From positions 1 to 18,736 of the forward strand of contig JAHJWA010000128.1 of NCBI GenBank assembly GCA_018828205.1: a DNA stretch of 18,736 bases, read 5' to 3'. The notes under the pieces were generated by a model. The model was given only the letters and a program-made list of their open reading frames with translations, made no database searches and was not told the origin of the DNA. Shown one piece after another: positions 1 through 8,710 of the stretch (positions are counted from its first letter, which is position 1; every line of letters starts with the position of its first letter). The translations under genes were made by a program, and so were the position numbers. The stretch is from Alphaproteobacteria bacterium (GTDB lineage Bacteria; Pseudomonadota; Alphaproteobacteria; Sphingomonadales; Sphingomonadaceae).

Positions 1-1
1 A

Positions 2-38
2 AAAAGGGGCGCCGGAGTGATCCTCCGGCGCCCCTTTT
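2..38 (-). terminator. Rho-independent terminator closing the acylase/M16/small-protein set
   Basis: Bases 2-17 and 23-38 are perfect reverse complements, giving a 16-bp stem with a 5-nt loop (TGATC, 18-22). On the minus strand the stem ends in a T run (the A run at 1-5). It lies just after the stop codon of the small minus-strand gene at 62. The other arm ends in TTTT, so it may also stop plus-strand transcripts. Confidence 0.93.
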
Positions 39-61
39 GTCTGGGCAGATAGCGCCGGGCT

Positions 62-367
62 TTAGCCCTGGCGTTCGCCGGTCAGCGCCATGTCGCCGAA
101 GGCGCCGGCGTTGACCTTGCCGGTCAGCTGGTCGCCGTTGACATCGGCGGTGCAGTCGAGCGTCATCGGCATGGGGACGGTCATGTCCATCTTCCACTTG
201 AGCGTGTTGCCATCGACGGTGCCGTCCTTGACGTCCATCGAACCCATGCCGCCGGCCATCGAGCCGGTGAAGGTCTTGCCATCATCGCCCGGGACCACGG
301 TGAAGGTGCCCTTCTGGTCGCCCATCGGGCTCTTGACTACGGTGTCGTACGTACCGGCTACGGACAT
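62..367 (-). CDS. Conserved small beta-rich protein of unknown function (101 aa)
   Basis: This encodes a 101-residue cytoplasmic-looking protein with no signal peptide or membrane segment. It starts MSVAGTYDTVVKSPMG and alternates short hydrophobic strands with Gly/Asp turns. Examples are KGTFTVVP, FTGSMAGGMGSMDV, LKWKMDMTVPMPMTLDC and LTGKVNAGAFGDMALTG. The pattern suggests a small beta-barrel or beta-sandwich, perhaps lipocalin-like, but I cannot name a family with certainty. The ATG at 367 is chosen over an upstream in-frame ATG at 418. An AGGAG (379-375) sits 7 nt before it, and the extra 17 residues are low-complexity Arg/Ala-rich sequence unlike the rest. The gene follows the M16 peptidase by 96 nt on the same strand and ends at a strong terminator. 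It may be the last gene of that operon or have its own promoter near 447-452. Confidence 0.8.
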   Translation of the reverse strand: MSVAGTYDTVVKSPMGDQKGTFTVVPGDDGKTFTGSMAGGMGSMDVKDGTVDGNTLKWKMDMTVPMPMTLDCTADVNGDQLTGKVNAGAFGDMALTGERQG

Positions 368-423
368 ATATGCTCTCCTGTCGGGCGGCGCGCCGCTGCG
401 GGCCGCGGTTTGAAACACAGTGC

Positions 424-452
424 GACATCGACGGTGCTTACATCGATGTCAA
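424..452 (-). promoter_or_regulatory. Possible promoter/operator upstream of the small beta-rich gene
   Basis: Read on the minus strand, 452-447 is a perfect TTGACA -35 hexamer. It overlaps the 10-bp palindrome ACATCGATGT (440-449). A second half site, ACATCGA (425-431), makes an 8-bp inverted repeat GACATCGA-N11-TCGATGTC (424-431 and 443-450). No good -10 hexamer is seen at 16-18 nt, so the promoter call is weak. The dyad could be an operator. Confidence 0.3.
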
Positions 453-463
453 TACGGGGCGGT

Positions 464-3391
464 TCACTCTTCGAGGCTCATCACCTCGACATCGAGATCG
501 AGCGCCTCGAGCTGCGGCCGGACCACGCTGGCATCGCCGACCACGACATAGACGATGTCGTCCTCGACGAAGTTCGCACGGGCGATCTCGTCGAGCTCGG
601 CGGCGGTGAGATTGCGATAGGTATCGGCCAGACCTTCGTAATAATCGTCGTCGCGGTTGTAGCGCACGATGTTGACGAGACCCCCAAGCACATCCCCGGC
701 GGTCTCGAACCGGCCCGGAAGCTCGCGCATATTGCTGTTGATGATGCGTTCGAGCTCGTTGGGCTGGACCCCGCGGGTGGCGACGAATTCGTCGATCTCG
801 CGCTGGACCTCGGTGATCGAATCCGCGGTCCGGTCGGCCTGGACCGGCGCGCGCACGCCGTAGAACACGCGGTCGAGCACGGTGCCGACCCCGCCGCCGG
901 CGCCATAGGACCAGCCCTTGGTCTCGCGCAGGTTCATGTTGATCCGCGAGAGGAAACCGCCGCTCAGCGCTTCATTGGAGGCGCCGAGCCGGGTGAGATC
1001 GTCGGTGGCACCGCGGGCGTCGAGCACCAGACCGCCATAGATCACCGACTGCGGCGAATTGGGCCGGTCGAGCAGGACGATCCGCTGGCGGGCTTCGGGG
1101 ATCGGGGCATCATAGCCCCGCTCGGGCGCGGCCGAAGCCGGCGCCTGCCAGTCGCCGAAGCTCGCCTCGAGCAGGCGGGTCGCCTCGGCCAGCGTGGTGT
1201 CGCCGACGACATAGATGCGCGCATTGTCCGGACGCAGCCAGCGGTCGTGGAAGCCCTGCAGATCGGCCTCGGTGAGCGCCTGCAGCCGCTCCGGCGTACC
1301 CAGCCCGGACGCGGGCAGGCCGTAGGGGTGATCGCCGTAGAGCGTGCGCCGCAGCGCGCGGTCGGCGAGCTGGTTGGGCTCCTTGAGCTCGGCGGTGAGT
1401 GCATTGAGCAATTGCGCGCGCTTGCGCTCGATATCGGCGGTGCGGAAGCCGGGCTGGCGGATGAACTCGGCCAGCAGTTCGAGCGACGGCGCGAGATTGG
1501 GCGACAGTCCGCTGAGCGAGAAGGTCGTCCAGTCGGCGTCGAACCCGGCCGAGATATTGGCGGCGAGGCGTTCCTGCGCGATGGCGAATTCGGTCGAGTC
1601 GAGCCGCTCGGTACCTTCGTCCATCGCCGCCAGCATCAGCCGCTGGGTGCCCAGATCGGCGCGGGTTTCGGCAGCGCGGCCCGCGTCGAACTCGACCATG
1701 ACCGAGACCGTCGGCACCGCGTCGCGGCGGGCGAAATAGACCTCCATGCCGTTCGACAGCGTGGCGCGTTCGATCTCGGGGAAATCGAGATCGGACAGCG
1801 TGCCGATTGCGGGCAGCGTGGCACGATCGGCCTGCGCGAAGACCGCCAGCGCCGCGAGGTCGCAGAACTCGGGCTTGCAGTAATTCGCCTGGGTGAGATC
1901 GGCGAGGCTGGCGGGGCCTTCGGGATTGGTCAATGCGCCGCCGCGGTTCTCGCCGCCCTCGGTGCGTTCGCCGGGGTTGAACACGAGATTGAACACCGGG
2001 CGCGAGAGCCAGGTGCGGGCGAGCGCGTGGACCTGTTCGGGGGTGGCCGCGGCCATCGCCGCGAGCTCCTTCTCGACCTGGCCGGGATCGCCCATGTAAA
2101 GCTCGCCGGCGGCCAGCTGCGGCGCCTTGCCGCCGAAGCCGCCGACCGATTCCAGCCCGCGGATCACGCCCGCCATGGTGCTGACCTTGGCGCGTTCGAG
2201 TTCGTCGGCGGTGGGGCCGGTGGCGAGGAATTCGGCGATCTGCGCATCGAGTTTCGCTGCGACTTCAGCCGGATCGACGCCCGGCTTCACATCGGCCTGG
2301 ACGATGAACACGCCGGCGTCCTCGAGCGGGTAATTGTAGGAGGCAACCGAGACCGCCACCGGATCCTCGCGGACCAGCGCGTTGTCGAGCCGCGAGCTCG
2401 ACAGCCCGCCGAGCACCGCCGAGGCGAGGTTGAGCGGCACCGCCTCGGGCGCGTTCGAGCCCGGCACGGTCCACATGCGGAACAGCCGCGTGGTCGAGAT
2501 GTTGTCGGTGGTGACCTTGGTCTTCGCCTCGGGAAGGGTGGGGACGGTCACCTCGGGGTGTTCGACCTCGGGGCCGGCGGGAATGTCGCCGAACCATTGC
2601 TCCACCTTCTGGCGCGCCGTGGCGGTGTCGATATCGCCCGCCAGCACCAGCACCGCGTTGTTGGGGCCGTAGTGGTCGCGGAACCAGCTCTGCACATCGG
2701 CCATAGAGGCGGCCTCGAGATCGCCCATCGAGCCGATGGTCGAGTGGTGATAGCGATGGCCCTTGGGGAAGAGGTTCTCGAAGATCTCGTAACGCAGCAG
2801 GCCGAAGGGGCTGTTGTCGCCCTGGCGCTTCTCGTTCTGGACGACGCCGCGCTGGTTATCGAGCTTCTCCTGCGTCACCGCATCGAGCAGATGCCCCATC
2901 CGATCGCTCTCGAGCATCAGGATGCGGTCGAGCGCGCCGGTCGGAACGGTCTGGAAGTAATTGGTGCGATCGGGGCTGGTGGTGCCGTTGACGTCGGTGC
3001 CGCCCATCTGCTCGATGTATTCGAACCAGTCCGCCGGGGCGTTCTCGGTGCCGTTGAACATGAGATGCTCGAACAGATGCGCGAAGCCGGTCTTGCCCGC
3101 GGGTTCGTGCTTGGAGCCGACGTCGTACCACACCGACACGCCGACGAGCGGCGCCTTGCGGTCCTCATGGACGACGACGGTGAGCCCGTTGTCGAGCGTG
3201 AACTTCTCGAACGGCAGATCGACTTCGGCGACCAGTTCGGACAGCGGCGCGGGTTCGATCGCTGCCGCAACGGCATTCGCGGGACGATCAACGACCGCCT
3301 CGGCCGAAGTGCTGGCGAGCGGTTCGGTGGCGGTGGTCGAACAGGCGGCGACGCTCAGCGCGATCAGGCTGGTCGATAGAATGCGTTTCAT
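464..3391 (-). CDS. M16 family zinc metallopeptidase (insulinase/pitrilysin type), predicted lipoprotein
   Basis: This 975-residue periplasmic or outer-membrane-anchored peptidase should cleave peptides inside an M16 clamshell. The N-terminus is a lipoprotein signal with lipobox V-A-A-C at Cys17. Residue +2 is Ser rather than the Asp that keeps lipoproteins in the inner membrane. The inverted zinc motif HLFEH is at 105-109, and Glu187 in VVQNEKR is the likely third ligand. The second M16 half (about 540-960, starting LDFPEIERATLSNG) lacks HxxEH, as is usual for the inactive partner half. It keeps the family's RETKGWSYG motif near residues 820-830. The length fits two tandem M16 repeats in one chain. 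The ATG at 3391 has GGGGA about 8 nt upstream and gives an intact lipoprotein signal. The gene lies 38 nt after the acylase gene on the same strand, so the two are probably cotranscribed. The natural substrate is unknown. Confidence 0.95.
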   Translation of the reverse strand: MKRILSTSLIALSVAACSTTATEPLASTSAEAVVDRPANAVAAAIEPAPLSELVAEVDLPFEKFTLDNGLTVVVHEDRKAPLVGVSVWYDVGSKHEPAGKTGFAHLFEHLMFNGTENAPADWFEYIEQMGGTDVNGTTSPDRTNYFQTVPTGALDRILMLESDRMGHLLDAVTQEKLDNQRGVVQNEKRQGDNSPFGLLRYEIFENLFPKGHRYHHSTIGSMGDLEAASMADVQSWFRDHYGPNNAVLVLAGDIDTATARQKVEQWFGDIPAGPEVEHPEVTVPTLPEAKTKVTTDNISTTRLFRMWTVPGSNAPEAVPLNLASAVLGGLSSSRLDNALVREDPVAVSVASYNYPLEDAGVFIVQADVKPGVDPAEVAAKLDAQIAEFLATGPTADELERAKVSTMAGVIRGLESVGGFGGKAPQLAAGELYMGDPGQVEKELAAMAAATPEQVHALARTWLSRPVFNLVFNPGERTEGGENRGGALTNPEGPASLADLTQANYCKPEFCDLAALAVFAQADRATLPAIGTLSDLDFPEIERATLSNGMEVYFARRDAVPTVSVMVEFDAGRAAETRADLGTQRLMLAAMDEGTERLDSTEFAIAQERLAANISAGFDADWTTFSLSGLSPNLAPSLELLAEFIRQPGFRTADIERKRAQLLNALTAELKEPNQLADRALRRTLYGDHPYGLPASGLGTPERLQALTEADLQGFHDRWLRPDNARIYVVGDTTLAEATRLLEASFGDWQAPASAAPERGYDAPIPEARQRIVLLDRPNSPQSVIYGGLVLDARGATDDLTRLGASNEALSGGFLSRINMNLRETKGWSYGAGGGVGTVLDRVFYGVRAPVQADRTADSITEVQREIDEFVATRGVQPNELERIINSNMRELPGRFETAGDVLGGLVNIVRYNRDDDYYEGLADTYRNLTAAELDEIARANFVEDDIVYVVVGDASVVRPQLEALDLDVEVMSLEE

Positions 3392-3429
3392 TGCGAATCC
3401 CCTTGGAAGTACTGCACTGGCGTAAATGC

Positions 3430-5655
3430 TTATCGGCGATTGGTCACGGTTTTACGGCTGGCGGCGTTGGCGAGCACGTCCTCGCGCCAGAAATGAACCG
3501 GTTTCAAGCGGTGCTGGACGAACAGCGCAGACTGGTCGGCATAGTGCTTGCTCCGGGGCCTGGTGGTCGCCGCGCCGAAGGGCTGGATCGAGCGCGAGGA
3601 AACGCGCTCGCCGGGATTCCACTCGACCCACTGGATGAAGCTGTCGCCGTGGCGGACCGCGAGCCGCCCGTCCTCCTCGACGTCCCAGCTGGTCGAGGCG
3701 CGCAGCGTGTCGGAACCGCCGTCGAGCGGCAGATCGACATCGCCCTGCCGCAGCCGCAGCAGGTCGCCCATCGGCGGATCGATGCGCCCGAAATGCGTGT
3801 TGAGATGATCCACCGCTTCACGCAATTCCTCGCGCAGTTCGGGCTCGGGGGTGTTCTGGTATTCCGCCGACATGAAATCGCGGATCAGCAGCAGCGCGAT
3901 TGCATCGGCCTCGCCGATATTGTCGGCGTTGAAATCCCAGCTCAGCAACAGATCGCGGGCGCGGTCGAGTTCGCTGTCGTCGGACAGGTCGATTGCCTCG
4001 AGCGCGTCCCACAGCTGCGCGACATAGCCCGAGCGCTCGTAGACGGTGTCGTATTTGATCTGCTCGAGCCGGGCGCGGTCGAGCAGCCCGCCCTCGCTCA
4101 TCAGGCTCCAGGCGCGGCGCGAGCGGTTGGTCTGCTTGGTTTCGACCCCGAGCTCGGGCGCGAAATCGTCGGGCGACAGATCGCTGCCCGCGCCGGCGGC
4201 GGTGAAGGGGGTGTTGTTGGCGTTGTAGAGCCAGCCGCTCGCCGGGTTCACATAGCGCGGCAGCCGTTCGTAGGCGACCGGACCAGTCCAGATCAGCGAA
4301 GGATCGTCGCCGGGAAGGATGCCACGCCAGTTCACCCCGGGCTTCCGGTCGGGAAGCGCGGCGTTGTAGATATAGGCGATATTGCCTTCCCGGTCGCCAT
4401 AGATGAAATTGGTGCTGGGAATGTCCATCCGCGCAAGGATGGTCTCGAACTGCTCCAGCGTCTCGGCCTTGTTGAGCCGGTAATAGGCGTCGAGCTGGCC
4501 GAGATCGTCGATCCCGCCGTAGCGGATGGCGAAGGCGCCGCTGTCGTTGACGATCACCGGACCGTGGACGCTGCGATGCACCGTCCGCCGGATCGGCAGC
4601 GTGACCGGGCCGATGCGGACGGGCAGGGTGACGGTCTCCTCTTCGAGCTCGAGCCAGCGATCGCCGAGCTTGTAGCGCGTCCCGCTGTCGTCGAGCACGA
4701 GCTTGTAGACATCGACCATGTCGGGGCGGTTGACCGTGTTGGTCCAGCCCAGATTCTCGTTATGGCCAAGGAAGGGGAAAGGGCTGCCGGGGAAATTGGC
4801 GCCGGCATAATGCCAGCCTTCGCCGCTCTCGACCACCAGCTCGTACCAGGCGACGCCGCCGCGCCACGGCTGGTGGGCGTTGGAAATGAGCACGGTCGGT
4901 CCGCCGGATTTTTCCGGGCTCACCGCGAAAGCGTTGGAGCCGGCCAGGGCGCCGTCCTCGCCCAGCGGGAGCGGAAAGGCGCGTGCCGTGGTCGCGGGCT
5001 CGTCATCGGCGCGGATGACGCGTGCGGGCGGAATGCCGTCGTCGGTCGCCCCGGCATCCGGGGTGATGGCGGGACCGAATTCGGGCCGCAGCGTCTCGTT
5101 CGCCACCAGCGGCTCGATCACATTGTTGAGCCCGAAGAAGAACGGCTGGCGCAGCGTGAAGCCGGTGGCGATGTCCAGCCCCTCGAGCGGGAACAAATGG
5201 GCGAGCTTGACCTCTTCCGGGTGCTGGCGCGCATATTGGTTGAGCCCGCTGGCATAGGCTTCGAACAGTGCGCGGGTGTCGGCGGGGAGGTCGGGGTAGT
5301 GCCGCTCGGCGGTGTCGCGCGCGCCGAGCAGATGATAGACGTAATCGACGGCAGCGCCGTCCTGTCCGGCGATCGCGCCGTAGCGGCCGACGCTCATTGC
5401 GGCGACATCCTGCAGGGTGAAGAAATCATCCTCGGCATGCGCGATCGCGACGCCATAGGCGACATCGGCATCGGTCTCGCCATAGATATGGGGTACGCCG
5501 AATTCGTCGCGGACGATCTCGGCGGTATAGGCCCGCGGTGGCGGCGAGACGCCATCGCGCTGCGCCCAGAAGGGTTCCCAGCTCGCCAGCGCGACAAAGG
5601 CGAGCAGCACGACGAGAAGCAGGGCGAAGCCCATGCGCGACAGCCATTTGGTCAT
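3430..5655 (-). CDS. Penicillin acylase family Ntn-hydrolase (acyl-amide hydrolase; AHL/aculeacin acylase-like)
   Basis: This encodes a 741-residue acylase precursor that hydrolyses an acyl-amide bond and matures by self-cleavage into alpha and beta chains. The N-terminus has Lys/Arg and a long hydrophobic segment (about 9-24), so it is exported or membrane-anchored. Residues about 41-230 form the alpha chain, with the family motif RDEFGVPHIYG at 49-59. Cleavage should fall between Gly239 and Ser240 (LAGSNAFAV), making Ser240 the N-terminal nucleophile. His262 in SNAHQPW is the 23rd beta-chain residue, the place of the conserved His in PvdQ-type AHL acylases. GHNENLGWTNTVNRPD (298-313) and YNANNTP (478-484) are further family motifs, the latter likely holding the oxyanion Asn. 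The ATG at 5655 is preceded by GAGAGGA with 5 nt spacing; sequence upstream in this frame is antisense to clpB. It diverges from clpB across 213 bp and precedes the M16 gene. The substrate (AHL, lipopeptide, beta-lactam or other) cannot be read from sequence. Confidence 0.94.
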   Translation of the reverse strand: MTKWLSRMGFALLLVVLLAFVALASWEPFWAQRDGVSPPPRAYTAEIVRDEFGVPHIYGETDADVAYGVAIAHAEDDFFTLQDVAAMSVGRYGAIAGQDGAAVDYVYHLLGARDTAERHYPDLPADTRALFEAYASGLNQYARQHPEEVKLAHLFPLEGLDIATGFTLRQPFFFGLNNVIEPLVANETLRPEFGPAITPDAGATDDGIPPARVIRADDEPATTARAFPLPLGEDGALAGSNAFAVSPEKSGGPTVLISNAHQPWRGGVAWYELVVESGEGWHYAGANFPGSPFPFLGHNENLGWTNTVNRPDMVDVYKLVLDDSGTRYKLGDRWLELEEETVTLPVRIGPVTLPIRRTVHRSVHGPVIVNDSGAFAIRYGGIDDLGQLDAYYRLNKAETLEQFETILARMDIPSTNFIYGDREGNIAYIYNAALPDRKPGVNWRGILPGDDPSLIWTGPVAYERLPRYVNPASGWLYNANNTPFTAAGAGSDLSPDDFAPELGVETKQTNRSRRAWSLMSEGGLLDRARLEQIKYDTVYERSGYVAQLWDALEAIDLSDDSELDRARDLLLSWDFNADNIGEADAIALLLIRDFMSAEYQNTPEPELREELREAVDHLNTHFGRIDPPMGDLLRLRQGDVDLPLDGGSDTLRASTSWDVEEDGRLAVRHGDSFIQWVEWNPGERVSSRSIQPFGAATTRPRSKHYADQSALFVQHRLKPVHFWREDVLANAASRKTVTNRR

Positions 5656-5810
5656 GAAATTCCTCTCTTGGCGCAAGGAGTAGCCGCCTCGCGCCCCGGG
5701 ACAAGCCCGCAAGCGAAGAAAATTTGCGGAGAGCCCCTGTCCCCGCGGGGAAGTACCCCTATGTTCGGGTAATACACCGCGAGCAGGTGAAGATATTCGG
5801 GATGCGCGAC

Positions 5811-5838
5811 CTTGTGTTGCGAATTGGCAACACCATAT
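5811..5838 (+). promoter_or_regulatory. Candidate sigma-32 (RpoH) heat-shock promoter of clpB, with embedded dyad
   Basis: CTTG at 5811-5814 matches the core of the sigma-32 -35 element. CACCATAT at 5831-5838 matches 7 of 8 positions of the -10 consensus CCCCATNT, with 16 nt between CTTG and the -10, inside the usual range. The spacer carries the inverted repeat GTGTTGC-GAATTG-GCAACAC (5814-5833), which could bind a regulator. A start near 5845 would leave a leader of roughly 20-25 nt before the clpB ATG. Basis: sequence match to the known consensus plus the identity of the downstream gene. Confidence 0.6.
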
Positions 5839-5846
5839 CTGCGGGG

Positions 5847-5868
5847 TCTTCCATAGAGGGGCTGTTCT

Positions 5869-5871
<3 letters not shown>
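5847..5871 (+). promoter_or_regulatory. clpB ribosome binding site and start codon inside weak hairpins (possible RNA thermometer)
   Basis: The Shine-Dalgarno AGAGGGG (5855-5861) decides the ATG at 5869. CATAGA (5852-5857) can pair with TCTATG (5866-5871), enclosing the Shine-Dalgarno G run in an 8-nt loop and the AUG in the stem. An alternative fold pairs TCTTC (5847-5851) with GAGGG (5856-5860) using two G-U pairs, which would mask the Shine-Dalgarno directly. Both are weak structures of the kind that melt on warming. This is a paper fold only. Confidence 0.3.
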
Positions 5872-8478
<2,607 letters not shown>

Positions 8479-8492
8479 ACCTGCGCTTGATT

Positions 8493-8509
8493 ACAATTGT
8501 TACAATTGT
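8493..8509. promoter_or_regulatory. Tandem palindrome ACAATTGT-T-ACAATTGT upstream of TonB receptor 1
   Basis: Two identical 8-bp perfect palindromes (8493-8500 and 8502-8509) are separated by a single T, giving centres 9 bp apart. They lie in an AT-rich island 17 bp after the clpB stop, about 200 bp before receptor 1. This looks like an operator for a dimeric regulator. A related element, CAACTGTAAC (15143-15152), occurs upstream of receptor 2, resembling the reverse complement GTTACAATTG at 8499-8508 with one mismatch. Confidence 0.35.
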
Positions 8510-8527
8510 GTGATTCCAGCCACAGGC

Positions 8528-8552
8528 GCGGCGAAACTCGCTTCGCCGCTTT
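8528..8552 (+). terminator. Weak Rho-independent-like hairpin after clpB
   Basis: GCGGCGAA (8528-8535) pairs perfectly with TTCGCCGC (8542-8549) around a 6-nt loop and is followed by only TTT. The T run is short and overlaps the TTGACA at 8551-8556, so termination efficiency is doubtful. Confidence 0.5.
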
Positions 8553-8580
8553 GACAAGGCGTTCTGCCTATAGCAGTTAA
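8551..8580 (+). promoter_or_regulatory. Possible sigma-70-type promoter for TonB receptor 1
   Basis: A perfect TTGACA -35 hexamer lies at 8551-8556. No convincing -10 follows at 16-18 nt (AGTTAA at 8575-8580 is the nearest; TATAGC at 8569-8574 is only 12 nt away). A transcript from here would have a leader of about 120 nt containing the hairpin at 8619-8654. Confidence 0.3.
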
Positions 8581-8618
8581 CCCTCATCGAAGGGGCTGGA
8601 GTTCTACAGAATCGGCGT

Positions 8619-8654
8619 TTCGAAACCGGTCGTTGGGGAAACGACCGGATCGAA
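8619..8654 (+). other. Stable leader hairpin upstream of TonB receptor 1
   Basis: CCGGTCGTT (8626-8634) pairs perfectly with AACGACCGG (8640-8648) around a GGGGA loop. TTCGA (8619-8623) pairs with TCGAA (8650-8654) below a small internal loop. The 14-pair structure ends 56 nt before the start codon and is not followed by a T run, so it is not an intrinsic terminator. It may stabilise the mRNA, bind a protein or be part of a regulatory leader. Confidence 0.4.
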
Positions 8655-8710
8655 TGTGAGGTGCCGAAGTGTGGGGGTATCAGACCCAGTTGTCGCGACT
8701 GGAGTTCTCA

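Noticed and set aside
5741..5750. CCCCGCGGGG palindrome between the acylase and clpB genes
   Set aside because: It is a short GC-only palindrome, expected by chance in DNA of this composition, with no flanking T run or promoter context.
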